DNA of 64,000 bases from Phymorhynchus buccinoides (lineage: Eukaryota; Mollusca; Gastropoda; Neogastropoda; Raphitomidae). Under the pieces are notes generated by a model. It ran no database searches, was not told the DNA's origin, and was given only the letters and a program-made list of their open reading frames with translations. The stretch lies in NCBI GenBank assembly GCA_017654935.2, contig CM065683.1, positions 817,125 to 881,124 on the forward strand, in the 5' to 3' direction. The translations under genes were made by a program, and so were the position numbers. Numbering within the stretch: position 1 is the stretch's first letter; every line of letters starts with the position of its first letter. This document shows positions 1 to 12,194 of this stretch, in pieces.

Positions 1-1739
1 TCGATCATTACTGTCTATTGTGTCTAAAAGTTATTAGCTCTACTTTCGATCATTACTGTCTATTGTGTCTAAAAGTAGAAAGCTCTACTTTCGATCATTA
101 CTGTCTATTGTGTCTAAAAGTTATTAGCTCTACTTTCGATCATTACTGTCTATTGTGTCTAAAAGTTATTAGCTCTACTTTCGATCATTACTGTCTATTG
201 TGTCTAAAAGTTATTAGCTCTACTTTCGATCATTACTGTCTATTGTGTCTAAAAGTTATTAGCTCTACTTTCGATCATTACTGTCTATTGTGTCTAAAAG
301 TTATTAGCTCTACTTTCGATCATTACTGTCTATTGTGTCTAAAAGTTATTAGCTCTACTTTCGATCATTACTGTCTATTGTGTCTAAAAGTTATTAGCTC
401 TACTTTCGATCATTACTGTTTATTGTGTCTAAAAGTTATTAGCTCTACTTTCGATCATTACTGTCTATTGTGTCTAAAAGTTATTAGCTCTACTTTCGAT
501 CATTACTGTCTATTGTGTCTAAAAGTTATTAGCTCTACTTTCGATCATTACTGTCTATTGTGTCTAAAAGTTATTAGCTCTACTTTCGATCATTACTGTC
601 TATTGTGTCTAAAAGTTATTAGCTCTACTTTCGATCATTACTGTCTATTGTGTCTAAAAGTTATTAGCTCTACTTTCGATCATTACTGTTTATTGTGTCT
701 AAAAGTTATTAGCTCTACTTTCGATCATTACTGTTTATTGTGTCTAAAAGTTATTAGCTCTACTTTCGATCATTACTGTTTATTGTGTCTAAAAGTTATT
801 AGCTCTACTTTCGATCATTACTGTCTATTGTGTCTAAAAGTTATTAGCTCTACTTTCGATCATTACTGTCTATTGTGTCTAAAAGTTATTAGCTCTACTT
901 TCGATCATTACTGTCTATTGTGTCTAAAAGTTATTAGCTCTACTTTCGATCATTACTGTCTATTGTGTCTAAAAGTTATTAGCTCTACTTTCGATCATTA
1001 CTGTTTATTGTGTCTAAAAGTTATTAGCTCTACTTTCGATCATTACTGTTTATTGTGTCTAAAAGTTATTAGCTCTACTTTCGATCATTACTGTTTATTG
1101 TGTCTAAAAGTTATTAGCTCTACTTTCGATCATTACTGTCTATTGTGTCTAAAAGTTATTAGCTCTACTTTCGATCATTACTGTCTATTGTGTCTAAAAG
1201 TTATTAGCTCTACTTTCGATCATTACTGTCTATTGTGTCTAAAAGTTATTAGCTCTACTTTCGATCATTACTGTCTCTAAAAGTTACTTTCGATCATTAC
1301 TGTCTATTGTGTCTAAAAGTTATCACAACAAGCTCTACTTTCGATCATTACTGTCTATTGTGTCTAAAAGTTATTAGAAAGCTCTACTTTCGATCATTAC
1401 TGTCTATTGTGTCTAAAAGTTATTAGCTCTACTTTCGATCATTACTGTCTATTGTGTCTAAAAGTTATTAGCTCTACTTTCGATCATTACTGTCTATTGT
1501 GTCTAAAAGTTATTAGCTCTACTTTCGATCATTACTGTCTATTGTGTCTAAAAGTTATTAGCTCTACTTTCGATCATTACTGTTTATTGTGTCTAAAAGT
1601 TATTAGCTCTACTTTCGATCATTACTGTCTATTGTGTCTAAAAGTTATTAGCTCTACTTTCGATCATTACTGTTTATTGTGTCTAAAAGTTATTAGCTCT
1701 ACTTTCGATCATTACTGTCTATTGTGTCTAAAAGTTATT
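1..1739. repeat. 45-bp minisatellite, copy A
   Basis: About 38 near-identical 45-bp units built around 'agctctactttcgatcatta' and 'ctgtctattgtgtctaaaag'. Units differ mainly by a C/T change in ctgt(c/t)tattg and by irregular spacing at 1275-1390. Because 45 is a multiple of 3, one frame stays open for hundreds of codons (a 15-residue peptide period). I treat that as a by-product: there is no non-repeat coding sequence attached and no start context. The same array recurs at 23750-25403. Confidence 0.97.
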
Positions 1740-2227
1740 TATAGAACTACAAGCCACATTTCAAATTTGATGGATCTTTCTAATCTTTTAAAACATGCAT
1801 TTGACAATGACACTTTGAAATTGTTAAGTAATAGGATTAATTATTTGGAAGTATATCCCTGTCCCTGTCTATCTATCTGTCTGTCTGTCTGTCCATCTGT
1901 CTGTCTGTCCTGTCCTGTCCCCTCTCCCATTTCTTTGTCCATATCCCTGTCCTGTCTATCTTTCTGTCTGTCTGTCCATCTGTCTGTCTGTCTGTCTTGT
2001 CTGCCTGTCTCCCTCTCCCATTTCTTTGTCCATATCCCTGTCTATCTGTCTATCTTTCTTTGTCTGTCTGTCTGTCTGTCCCTGTCCCATGGCTTTGTCC
2101 ATGTCTATCTTTCTGCCTGTCTGTCTGTCTGTCTGCCTGTTTGTTTGTTTGTTTTTTACTTCTTACTGATTATTTGCATGTTTCTTGAAGATTGTTGTTT
2201 ATTTACTTCTTACTGATTATTTGCATA
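1740..2227. repeat. Unique spacer plus TGTC-rich low-complexity tract
   Basis: About 115 bases of non-repetitive AT-rich sequence are followed (about 1856-2150) by interrupted tgtc/tgtctatc microsatellite with three loose repeats of a 'cccatttctttgtccatatc' motif. The homologous segment is 25404-25878. No gene is visible. Confidence 0.85.
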
Positions 2228-3400
2228 GAGGTTAATTTCTTACTGGTGGTCTGTTCCATGGCATGGAGAGGTTAATTTCTTACTGGTGGTCTGTTCCATG
2301 GAGGTTCATTTCTTACTGGTGGTCTGTTCCATGGAGGTTAATTTCTTACTGGTGGTCTGTTCCAGGGAGGTTAATTTCTTACTGGTGGTCTGTTCCATGG
2401 CATGGAGAGGTTAATTTCTTACTGGTGGTCTGTTCCATGGAGGTTCATTTCTTACTGGTGGTCTGTTCCATGGAGGTTAATTTCTTACTGGTGGTCTGTT
2501 CCATGGAGGTTAATTTCTTACTGGTGGTCTGTTCCATGGAGGTTAATTTCTTACTGGTGGTCTGTTCCATGGAGGTTAATTTCTTACTGGTGGTCTGTTC
2601 CATGGAGGTTAATTTCTTACTGGTGGTCTGTTCCATGGCATGGAGAGGTTCATTTCTTACTGGTGGTCTGTTCCATGGAGGTTAATTTCTTACTGGTGGT
2701 CTGTTCCATGGCATGGAGAGGTTAATTTCTTACTGGTGGTCTGTTCCATGGAGGTTCATTTCTTACTGGTGGTCTGTTCCATGGAGGTTCATTTCTTACT
2801 GGTGGTCTGTTCCATGGCATGGAGAGGTTCATTTCTTACTGGTGGTCTGTTCCATGGCATGGAGAGGTTCATTTCTTACTGGTGGTCTGTTCCATGGCAT
2901 GGAGAGGTTAATTTCTTACTGGTGGTCTGTTCCATGGAGGTTAATTTCTTACTGGTGGTCTGTTCCATGGAGGTTAATTTCTTACTGGTGGTCTGTTCCA
3001 TGGAGGTTAATTTCTTACTGGTGGTCTGTTCCAGGGAAGTTCATTTCTTACTGGTGGTCTGTTCCATGGCATGGAGAGGTTCATTTCTTACTGGTGGTCT
3101 GTTCCAGGGAAGTTCATTTCTTACTGGTGGTCTGTTCCATGGCATGGAGAGGTTAATTTCTTACTGGTGGTCTGTTCCAGGGAAGTTAATTTCTTACTGG
3201 TGGTCTGTTCCATGGCATGGAGAGGTTCATTTCTTACTGGTGGTCTGTTCCATGGAGGTTCATTTCTTACTGGTGGTCTGTTCCATGGCATGGAGAGGTT
3301 CATTTCTTACTGGTGGTCTGTTCCATGGCATGGAGGGGTTCATTTCTTACTGGTGGTCTGTTCCAGGGAGGTTCATTTCTTACTGGTGGTCTGTTTCCAG
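2228..3400. repeat. 33/40-bp minisatellite ending in a splice acceptor, copy A
   Basis: About 33 units of 'gaggtt(a/c)atttcttactgg' + 'tggtctgttcca(t/g)g', either 33 bp or 40 bp (an extra 'gcatgga'). The last unit runs into 'ctgtttccag', the presumed 3' splice site of the exon copy at 3401. It is the counterpart of 25880-27542. Confidence 0.95.
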
Positions 3401-3480
3401 GGCGCAAGGCAATCGAGAGATCGACAGAACGAGTCATATGAGGAGGACTATGGGGATGAGGAGGAGGAGGATGGAGGATG
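3401..3480 (+). pseudogene. Second copy of acidic exon B, 1-nt frameshifted
   Basis: This is a copy of the exon at 27543-27623. It is preceded by the same acceptor (tttccag) and followed by the same donor (gtgagt). It is 80 nt instead of 81 and differs at its 5' end (ggcgcaaggcaatcg against ggcggccaagcatcg), so the reading frame used by the other copy is lost for the first codons. The downstream acidic stretch (SYEEDYGDEEEED) is preserved in another frame. It could be a real degenerate duplicate. More likely it is a sequencing error in a low-quality duplicate contig. Confidence 0.6.
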
Positions 3481-3640
3481 GTGAGTGACCTCCCCTGTCT
3501 CCATGGGGACCAGGAGGATTATGGGGATGATGAGGAGGATGGTGAGTGACCTCCCCTGTCACCATGGGGACCAGGAGGATTATGGGGATGATGAGGAGGA
3601 TGGTGAGTGACCTCCCCTGTCTCCATGGTGACCACAGAGA
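3481..3640. repeat. 61-bp duplications of exon end plus donor, copy A
   Basis: Two extra copies of a unit containing 'gtgagtgacctcccctgtct', 'ccatggggaccag' and 'gaggattatggggatgatga'. Each repeats the acidic exon's 3' end and its GTGAGT donor. Counterpart at 27624-27784. Confidence 0.85.
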
Positions 3641-3769
3641 TCGCCAACAGCCTGTAAACAGAGGCGGAAGAGGGGGGGGGGGTGTCTGTATAACTGAACT
3701 GATGCTGTGTTGATTTTCTGTAATGACTTGTCTTGACATGCATATTTTATCAGATGACTAGACATTAAA
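3641..3769. other. Unique spacer (copy A)
   Basis: Non-repetitive sequence with a short poly-G tract at about 3673-3682. No coding signal. It matches 27785-27934. Confidence 0.6.
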
Positions 3770-4300
3770 ATCTGTGTCCAGTAATAATGTATCCAGCAGA
3801 AATGATAGATGTTTTTGATGATGATGATGATGATGATGTCCCATTGATAATGTATCCAAGCAGAAATGAAAGTGGTGATCATATGTGATTATGATGGTGA
3901 TGATTGATAATCTATCCAGCAGAAATGAAGTGGTGATCATGATGATTATGATGGTGATGATGATCATGTCCATGTGATAATGTATCCAACAGAAATGGAA
4001 GTGATGATGATGATGATGATGAAGATGATGTCCAAATGATAATGTATCCAGCGAGAAATGAAGTGGTGATTATGGTGATTGATGATGTCCATTGATAATG
4101 TATCCAGCAGAAATGAAGTGATGATGATGATGTCCACTTGATAATGTATCCAGCAGAAATGAATTATGATGGTGATGATTGATGATGATGATGAGATGTC
4201 TCACTGATAATGTATCCAGCAGACAATGAAGTGATGATGAATGATGATGATGATGATGTCCACTGATAATGTATCCAGCAGAAATGAAGTGAAAGGCAAG
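3770..4300. repeat. GATGAT-rich minisatellite, copy A
   Basis: Irregular units of (gat)n followed by 'gtccattgataatgtatcca' and 'gcagaaatgaagtg'. His- or Met-rich open frames on either strand come from the GAT/ATG triplets and are not genes. Compared with 27935-28425 this copy carries many single-base indels. Confidence 0.9.
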
Positions 4301-4324
4301 CATGTTTAGAAGTGAGATCCCATC

Positions 4325-4655
4325 CAAAACAATGACATGAACAAAACAGATCAAGGACACACAGAAACAATGACATGAATAGCAACAGATCAAGGACACA
4401 CAGATAAAGGACACACAGATCAAGGACACACACAGATAATGACATGAATAGCAACAGATCAAGGACACACAGATAAAGGACACACAGAAACAATGACAAG
4501 GACAGCAACAGATCAAGGACACACAGATAAAGGACACATAGAAACAATGACATGAATAGCAACAGATCAAGGACACACAGATAAAGGACACACAGATCAA
4601 GGACACACAGATCAAGGACACACAGATCAAGGACACACAGAAACAAAAGGCAAGA
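4325..4655. repeat. Minisatellite of cagatcaaggacaca units, copy A
   Basis: Tandem units of 'agatcaaggacacacagat' with interspersed 'aaacaatgacatgaatagca'. Counterpart at 28455-28780. No coding signal independent of the repeat. Confidence 0.9.
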
Positions 4656-4659
4656 ATGA

Positions 4660-6520
4660 AGAAAAAAATGTGTGTGTTTCTTGTCTTAGGGGAGGAGAAA
4701 GAATAGCCAAAATGTGTGTGTTTCTTGTCTTAGGGGAGGAGAAAGAATGGCCAAAATGTGTGTGTTTCTTGTCTTAGGGGGGGAGAAAGAATGGCCAACA
4801 TGTGTGTATGTCTTGTCTTAGGGGAGGAGAAGGAATGGCCAAAATGTGTGTGGGGGGGGTTTCTTTTTGTCCCTTTAGGGGAAAGGAGAAAGAAAATGGG
4901 GCCAAATTGTGTGGGTGGTTTTTCCCCTTGTCTTAGGGGAGGAGAAAGAATGGCCAAAATGTGTGTGTTTCTTGTCTTAGGGGAGGAGAAGGAATGGCCA
5001 AGATGTGTGTGTTTCTTGTCTTAGGGGAGGAGAAAGAATGGCCAACATGTGTGTGTTTCTTGTCTTAGGGGAGGAGAAGGAATGGCCAAAATGTGTGTGT
5101 TTCTTGTCTTAGGGGAGGAGAAGGAATGGCCAAAATGTGTGTGTTTCTTGTCTTAGGGGAGGAGAAGGAATGGCCAAAATGTGTGTGTTTCTTGTCTTAG
5201 GGGGGGAGAAAGAATGGCCAACATGTGTGTGTTTCTTGTCTTAGGGGAGGAGAAGGAATGGCCAAAATGTGTGTGTTTCTTGTCTTAGGGGAGGAGAAGG
5301 AATGGCCAACATGTGTGTGTTTCTTGTACCCTTTAGGGGGAGGAGCAAGGAAATGGCCAACAATGTGGTGTGGGGGGGTGTTTTTTTTTCTTTGGTCACT
5401 TTAAAGGGTGGGGGGAGACAAAGGACTGGCCCCCAACCATGTTGTGTGGTTTTTTTGTTCCTTGTCCTTTTAGGGGGAGGGAAGAAGGAAAGGAGAAATA
5501 AAGCCCCTCCCAAAAAATGTGTTGGAGGGTACATAACTTGTTTGATGTGTCCCCCCGGTTTTTTGTGTCAGTTTTTTTTTTGTCACCTGGTCGGCCCCCG
5601 CTTGTCTTCAGGGGAGGAGAATTCCATTTCGGCCAAAAGTTGTGTGTTTCTATATTCCCTTTTTACAGGGGAGGTGTTTTCATTTGAAAATGCCATGTGG
5701 GTGTTGGTATTTTTCTTTTTTCTTTCTTTTTGGTTAAATTGTAGCCAACATGATGTGACCCTAATTTGGCTAGGGGAGGAGAAGGAATGGTTTAAAAAAA
5801 ATGTGATTTTTATTAGAAATTTCAGTGTTTCTTACCTTCCCCAATGGCCAACATGAAATAACCATCTTTAGATTAGGGGAGTAGAAGGAATCAATGACAT
5901 GTGTGTGCCCCTTGTCCCCTCCCCCCCCCAACATTCTCCAACATGTTTAAAATTCTTGTATTAGGGGAGGAGAAGGAATGGCCAACATTTGTGCCTTTTT
6001 TACCATAGGGGAGGATGTATTTTATGGCCAACATGTGTAGGTAATTATCTTGTCTTAGGGGGGGAGACACCCTGGCCCCTATGTGTGTGTTTCTTGTCCT
6101 AGGGGGGGAGAAACCCTGGCCAACATGTGTGTGTTAAGGGGAGGGGAAAGAACCGCCAAAATGTGTGTGTTTCTTGTCTATGGTGAGGAGAAAGAATGGT
6201 GTAACATGTGCATGTTTCATGTCATAGGGTTGGGAGAAGGAATGGCCAAAATGTGTGTTTTTCTTTTCTTAGGGGCCTATGAGAAAGAATGGTTAGTATG
6301 TCCAAAAAGTAGGGGAGGAGAAAGAATGAAAATGGTTTTTCCCTAAAATACAAGTCTTTTTATTTTATGGAAAGAATGGCCCAAAAAATGTGTGTGTTTC
6401 TTGTCTTAGGGGAGGAGAAGGAATGGCCAAAATGTGTGTGTTTCTTGTCTTAGGGGAGGAGAAGGAATGGAGAAAATGTGAGTGTTTCTTGTCTTAGGGG
6501 GGGGGTGGGGCCCAAACATC
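4660..6520. repeat. 44-bp minisatellite, degraded copy A
   Basis: Units of 'aatgtgtgtgtttcttgtct' + 'taggggaggagaaagaatgg' + 'ccaa'. From about 4840 onward the units are riddled with homopolymer expansions and indels, unlike the clean homologous array at 28790-30715. This looks like unpolished long-read consensus rather than biological decay. Confidence 0.85.
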
Positions 6521-8000
6521 CTTTTTTTACAACCTTTTTACTGGAATTTTTTTTTTCAATATTTTTGGGTGTATGACGGTTTTTTCCTGTTACCCTTAAA
6601 AAAAAAAATGCATGCCAAATCATAAATAAGTCTCAACAAGTTTTAATGCCAAAGTAAAAAAAAGCCATGTTTGGCCCCCCCTGGTGGAAACTTTTCAATC
6701 CCTGGTTGATCAAATGTTTAAACTAAAGAAAGGCTTGGGAGTTTTATAATATTCCCTTGTTGATGTCTTGTGCCATTTGCTTCTCCTTTGATTTTTTAAA
6801 TTTTATGATGGTTTTGTTTTGGTTGTGGAAATTTTTTAATTTTTTTTTTTCCGCAGACTTAATTTTTTTTTCTTTTTTTTTTTTTGTGGTTAAAACTAGA
6901 TAAACTTGGTGTTTTTCTTTTTTCTTTCTTTTTGGTTAAATTTGATGATTGGCTAAAAAATTTTTGCTTTGAAAATGCTCATGTTACATTATTTTATTAA
7001 AAAATTTCAGTGTTCTCCTCCCCAAGATACCTGATAGATTTTTGTAGAGGCAATGTTGCCCCCCTCGTGCCCCCTCGTGTGCCCCCGTGTCCCCGCCCCT
7101 CCCTCGGTTGCGGGGAGAGAGGGGTGCGAGTTAAGGCGTATGAATTTCGTGTTCCCTCCAAGATAACATGATAGCATTTTTTGTAGAGGTCAACATGTGT
7201 GACCCCCCCCCCCCCCCAATCCACCCCACCATTTCTTCTCGTTAATTGTATTTTTCTTTTTTTCCGTTTTATTGTTTTTGTTTGTTTTTTTTTTTTTTTT
7301 TTTGCCTTTCTTACCATCATTAAAGCTGTATTTTTAGGAACTTTTCACCAATTAATCTTTTTGGAATACTACCCTATTACCGCTAAAACCCTAACCCCTA
7401 ACCCTAGACCCTACCAACCTACCCCCCACCCTATAAACGAAAACGCATCAACCACACTGTGACATCGCGGTGTACTGCAGTACTGTGGGGGGTAGGGTTA
7501 GGTTTAGGGCTAAGGGTTAGTGTTAGTATTCCAAGATAATTAGCTGAAATGGTCTAAAATAACAGCTTTTATGTATGGTAATAAAGGCCAAAACGGAAAA
7601 TACAATTAAACCGGGAGAATGCAGGGGGGGGTCAGCGACTCTTTACCCTTTACTGATTTTTTTTCAATATTTGTTTGAAGTTCTGTTACCTTAAAAATGC
7701 ATGCAATCATATATATCACAAGTTTATGCCAAGTAAAACGCCTTGTTTGCTGGTGAAACTTCATCTGTGTCAATGTTTACTAAAGAGCTGTAGTTATAAT
7801 ATTTCTTGTTATGTCTGTGCATTTCTTGATTTTTAATTTTATGGATGGTTGTGTGAATTTTAATTTTTCGCATGCTTTTTTTTTCTTTTTTGTGTAAACT
7901 ATAGATATTGTACCTTTTTTTAGTGTTCAAGGGCATTTTTTCCGTATTGTGTTTTTAATATATACAAAAAGCCTATGTATATACAGTGTGAATTAGAAAT
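6521..8000. other. Scrambled low-quality copy of the foldback region
   Basis: Homopolymer-rich sequence matching parts of 30840-31700. The part corresponding to about 31370-31600 appears twice (about 6550-6860 and 7660-7900) around a copy of 30860-31360 (about 6930-7640), which includes the telomere-like 'ctaaccctaac' motifs. The order differs from the clean copy, so reads were probably joined wrongly here. No genes seen. Confidence 0.65.
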
Positions 8001-8004
8001 ATGG

Positions 8005-8060
8005 AGAGAGAGAGAGGAGGAGAGGGAGGAGAGAGAGGAGAGAGGAGAGAGAGATGGTTT
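8005..8060. repeat. GA-rich microsatellite
   Basis: An interrupted (ga)n/(ggag)n tract corresponding to the perfect (ga)n tract at 31710-31762 in the clean copy. Confidence 0.85.
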
Positions 8061-8099
8061 TGCCCATTTATGTCTTCATTGCACTGACTCCGCTCCCTC

Positions 8100-8960
8100 T
8101 GTGTATTGGTCTGTGTCTTAATGTTAACCTACCTCTGTCTGTTCTGCCTGTCTGTGTCTGTGTCTGTCTGTGTCCTGATTCTGTCTTTTCTGACCTGTCT
8201 GGTTCAAAGCATTGGCTGTCCTAATACAAACTACCTCTGTCCTTTTTCTGCTTCTGTGTCTCTTCAGAAGCACTTGGGCTGTCCTAATACAACCTACCTC
8301 CTGTCTGTTTCTGCCGCTCTGTGTCTGTTCAAAGCATTGGGCTGTCCTATTTACAACCTACCTCTGTCTGTTCTGCCTGTCTGTGCTGTTCAAAAGCATT
8401 GGCTGTCCTAATACACCTACCTCTGCCTGTCTGTGTCTGTTCTTCTCCTGTCTGGTGTCTGTTCAAAGCATGGCTGTCCTAATACACACCTAAACCTCTG
8501 CCTATCTTGTTGTCCTTTCTGGGTCTGTTCAAAGCATTGAGCTGTCCTAATACAACCTACCTCTGCCTGTCTGTGTCTGTGTTGCTGTCTGTTGTCTGTT
8601 CAAGCATTGGCGGTCTAATACAACCTACCTCTCCTAGTCGTGTTGCCTGTCTGTGTCTGTATCAAAGCATGGCTGTCCTAATACAACCTACCTCTGGCCT
8701 GTCTGTGCTGTGTTGCCTTTCTGTGTCTGTTCAAAAGCATTGAGCTGTCCTAATACAACTACCTCTTCCTGTCTGGTGTCTGTTTTTGCCTGTCTGTGTC
8801 TGTTCAGAGCATTGGGCTGTCCTAATACACCTCCTCTGCCTTTATTGTGTCTCAGGTGTTCTGCCTGTCTGTGTCTTGTTCAAAGCACTGGGGTTGTCCT
8901 ATTACAACCTCACCTCTGTCTTTCGCCTGGCCTGTCTGATGTCTGTACGAAGGAGGCGTT
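8100..8960. repeat. About 60-bp minisatellite, degraded copy A
   Basis: Tandem units containing 'ttcaaagcattgggctgtcc', 'taatacaacctacctctg' and 'cctgtctgtgtctg', with many indels. The clean counterpart is 31800-32660. Open frames here are Cys/Leu-rich artefacts of the unit. Confidence 0.88.
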
Positions 8961-10490
8961 TGATATGCGCAAGCCTAGGCTGATGAAGCCAGTCCCTCTA
9001 CTATGCTATACTACTATACTATACTACATAAGGGCTTATACAAATAATCCACATAGTTCGTTTTGTTGACATCACGTTCCCGGTTTTGTTGGCATTCCGT
9101 GAATACCCAAAAAGCTGCTAACATATCGAGGGCACTTCCGGTTCGTACTGACATTCCTGTTTGGGTTTATAACAACCGGAAGTGTTTGCAAATCTATTTT
9201 GCGTCGATTTCGTGAACATATGACCAACTCCGTTCAGAGGGGGTTCAGTAGAGAGAGGGAGAGAGGAGCAGCGGGGCAGGAAGGCAAGAGCATAGATTCA
9301 GGAGGGGCAGATGAAGCAGAGAGGTTCAGGATCAGTGAGCCGTTTTTGGGATAATCTAGAAAGATTGAAATTTTCGCGGTTTTCTTCTTGGCCATATGTC
9401 CGCTCGCCGAAAATTATTTTTTTCAAATTTTACATACCCATGACGTCCTGCAACTTAAACTCCGTTTTCCTGAAATTCAGCCAAATCCGACACAAAAAAC
9501 GTGTGATGAAAAAAGAAATTTTTGACGATGCAGTATTCTCCTTTAGTAGGGATAATCTAATAATAGGATTATGGTAATAATAATTAGGTACAATATTTAT
9601 CAAATGAGCCCAGCGCTTTAAAACAATCAATTTCTTCATGCAAGTAGATTCCAAAATAGTAATTGCAGATGACACAAACCCGCAACTGAACAACCGCCGC
9701 ATATATACAAGCTCAACTCTCATCTCTCCCTTCTCGTTCTCCCACGGGACTCCCCGTCACGTCCTCCTCGTTCATAACAAGTCTCCGTCCCCTCTACTGA
9801 CTGTGAAAGACGGTCCCTCTCCTTTCTTCTCATCGCAACCCTTCTCTCTCTCTGGCCAGTACAATTCCTCTCATCTCCTTCTCATCTTCTCCTGTCCTCT
9901 TCTCACATCACTACACATCCTCTCTCAGGATCTCTCTCTCCTCTCCTCGGCTTCTCCCTCTCACTCTCTCCTCCTCCCCTCTCTATCCCTCTCATCTTCC
10001 TCTCTCTCGCCATCTCATCTCGCTCGTCTCTCCTACTCTCTATCACGACACAAGATACACCACACAACACACACATTTTGACAAAAGCCGACTCATCTTT
10101 CTGACCAGTAAGCCATAGCAACTGAGTTGCACGGACTGAGACCCCATACACCAACACACATACACAAACATTAGAGGTTTACACTAACCTCTTCATCTTT
10201 CTGCGTAAGCCCGATATCAACTGAGTTGGGCACGGACCTGACCCCATACACCAATCAACACATACACAAGCATTAGAGGATACACCATACAAATACACTT
10301 CCACGACAATGTAAGGCGGGCAGACAACACGACAACACCACACATGTAATGCACACATAACCCTACAAAACCAAATCACCAAAACACGAGCACGTATTGC
10401 CCTCACACATGCAATGCCCTCACACACAACGCACGACAACCACACCTAAGACCACAACCAAAACACCAGCACAAACATCTTTTCATCTTC
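8961..10490. other. Non-coding copy of 32650-33760
   Basis: An indel-rich match to the unique, CT-rich and CA-rich sequence at 32650-33760. The clean copy has a perfect (ct)n/(ca)n block where this one has scattered ctctc. No gene is supported. Confidence 0.6.
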
Positions 10491-10499
10491 CCTCACGTG

Positions 10500-11000
10500 G
10501 CACTCAACAATCGAACCAAATCTGATCGAAAAATATTTAGAGTGCTAGCAAGAAAAAGATGGGTTTTTAAGAGAGGTTTTGATGCGGAGACTGAGTTGGT
10601 GGTGTCGGAGAGGATACAGGCAATAATTCCAACGAGATGGTGTTGACAGGAAAAAGAACGTTGGCCCATCATATTTGAGACGGATGGAGGGAAGGAGGAG
10701 GAGCGAGAAGTCAGAAGACGAGCATAGTTTGGTAGAGCTGGGACTAGAGAAAAAATCAGAGAGATATAAGGAGCTTCATCATTCAGTGAACTTGAAAGGC
10801 AAGGAGGAGACTGTTTTAGTCATCCGTGATTTAAACTGGGAGCCAATGTAGGGAGCGCAGAACCGGAGTGATAAATGATCGTACCTAGGTGAGCAAATGA
10901 TACGAGCAAGCTTGGTCCTGACCACGTTGGAGCTTGAGATGAGAGTTGAATGGACAGCCAGCAAGAAGTGAGTTACAGTGTCAAGTGAAATGGACCAAAA
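10500..11000 (-). mobile_element. 3' end of a LINE, degraded duplicate, cut by gap
   Basis: It matches the 3' end of the LINE at about 33780-34250, minus strand. In the reverse frame there is a partial match to the reverse-transcriptase C-terminal region (LRFCAPYIGSQF). Sequence stops at the N gap. It is the last piece of copy A. Confidence 0.6.
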
Positions 11001-11500
11001 NNNNNNNNNNNNNNNNNNNNNNNNNNNNNNNNNNNNNNNNNNNNNNNNNNNNNNNNNNNNNNNNNNNNNNNNNNNNNNNNNNNNNNNNNNNNNNNNNNNN
11101 NNNNNNNNNNNNNNNNNNNNNNNNNNNNNNNNNNNNNNNNNNNNNNNNNNNNNNNNNNNNNNNNNNNNNNNNNNNNNNNNNNNNNNNNNNNNNNNNNNNN
11201 NNNNNNNNNNNNNNNNNNNNNNNNNNNNNNNNNNNNNNNNNNNNNNNNNNNNNNNNNNNNNNNNNNNNNNNNNNNNNNNNNNNNNNNNNNNNNNNNNNNN
11301 NNNNNNNNNNNNNNNNNNNNNNNNNNNNNNNNNNNNNNNNNNNNNNNNNNNNNNNNNNNNNNNNNNNNNNNNNNNNNNNNNNNNNNNNNNNNNNNNNNNN
11401 NNNNNNNNNNNNNNNNNNNNNNNNNNNNNNNNNNNNNNNNNNNNNNNNNNNNNNNNNNNNNNNNNNNNNNNNNNNNNNNNNNNNNNNNNNNNNNNNNNNN
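11001..11500. other. Assembly gap (500 N)
   Basis: Exactly 500 N. The left flank ends inside the duplicated LINE and the right flank starts inside an open reading frame of the virus-like element. The gap therefore joins two contigs of unknown true distance. Confidence 0.99.
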
Positions 11501-11501
11501 T

Positions 11502-11753
11502 ATTTATATAACTGATCAAGACGAGCCAATACTTTTACAACGCCCTATTGAAAATCATGGTTCTCTAAAAGTAGCGCTCCATGAAATTTATTACAAAGTT
11601 AAATGGATTAACATAAGCGAATCCTTAAAAAACAATTGGATAAGAAAAATTACCAGTGAAGGGATGATTGAACTAACTATACCTGACGGTTATTACGGTT
11701 TTTGTTCATTAAAAGAGATATTTAAACGACTTCGACATTACTTTAAAACTTAA
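11502..11753 (+). pseudogene. N-terminal part of a virus-like structural protein, truncated by the gap
   Basis: A frame open from the gap edge, 83 codons to TAA. It contains motifs such as LKVALHEIYY and a hydrophobic strand pattern followed by IPDGYYGF and SLKEIF. This reminds me of beta-strand-rich (jelly-roll-like) proteins seen next to protein-primed polymerases in Polinton/adintovirus-like elements; that assignment is inference. Two stop codons (TAA TGA) end the frame just before a second frame (11764-12180) that continues the same kind of protein one base out of register. Either the gene is broken, the base is a sequencing error, or the halves are separate products. The 5' end is missing in the gap. 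Confidence 0.5.
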
Positions 11754-11763
11754 TGAGGGAAAT

Positions 11764-12180
11764 TTGAAAGTGAAGATGACGTTTAGAGGCCAAAAAGGTG
11801 TAGTATTTGAATTTGCTAATGAATTGGTTAAACTATTAGGTTTTAGATTAGACAGGTTCCATGTCACTGATAATGCACTGCAAAGTAATTCATTTACGGC
11901 TGAAAAATCACTTAATCTTGGAATACATTCTTTATTATACTTTCATTTAGATATCCTGAGTACGGATAACAACTTATTTGATAACCAGCCGTCTACTGTG
12001 TTAAGAGTTCTTCCAACAGCAAAAGCGGCATACTGTGATTACGAAATTATTACATTCACTAACTTACAGTTTAAAGAATTAGTTTGTGGGGTTCACCATT
12101 CACTAAAAATAAGAATAACTGACGAAAAAGGAAAAGAAGTTCAGTGCGACAGCTTGAATGCTTTATTAGAAATAAAATAA
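11764..12180 (+). CDS. C-terminal part of the split virus-like structural protein
   Basis: A 138-codon frame. The first in-frame ATG is at 11776; upstream the same frame is open through the end of the preceding ORF. It has alternating hydrophobic/polar strands, an ELVKLLGF motif, an 'LLYFHLDIL' strand and a 'LRVLP' turn. This matches my recollection of a conserved protein in invertebrate Polinton-like elements, but I cannot give a family name with certainty. It overlaps the preceding frame by position and is offset by one base, so the two probably were one gene. It ends 14 bases before the next ORF, in the same orientation. AT-rich codon use (AAA, ATT, GAA) sets it apart from the host exons in this window. 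Confidence 0.5.
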   Translation: MKVKMTFRGQKGVVFEFANELVKLLGFRLDRFHVTDNALQSNSFTAEKSLNLGIHSLLYFHLDILSTDNNLFDNQPSTVLRVLPTAKAAYCDYEIITFTNLQFKELVCGVHHSLKIRITDEKGKEVQCDSLNALLEIK

Positions 12181-12194
12181 TTTAGTATAAAACT

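Noticed and set aside
18..1280. 420-codon open frame in the 45-bp array
   Set aside because: Pure repeat with unit length divisible by 3; no unique coding sequence attached and the homologous array shows the same by-product.
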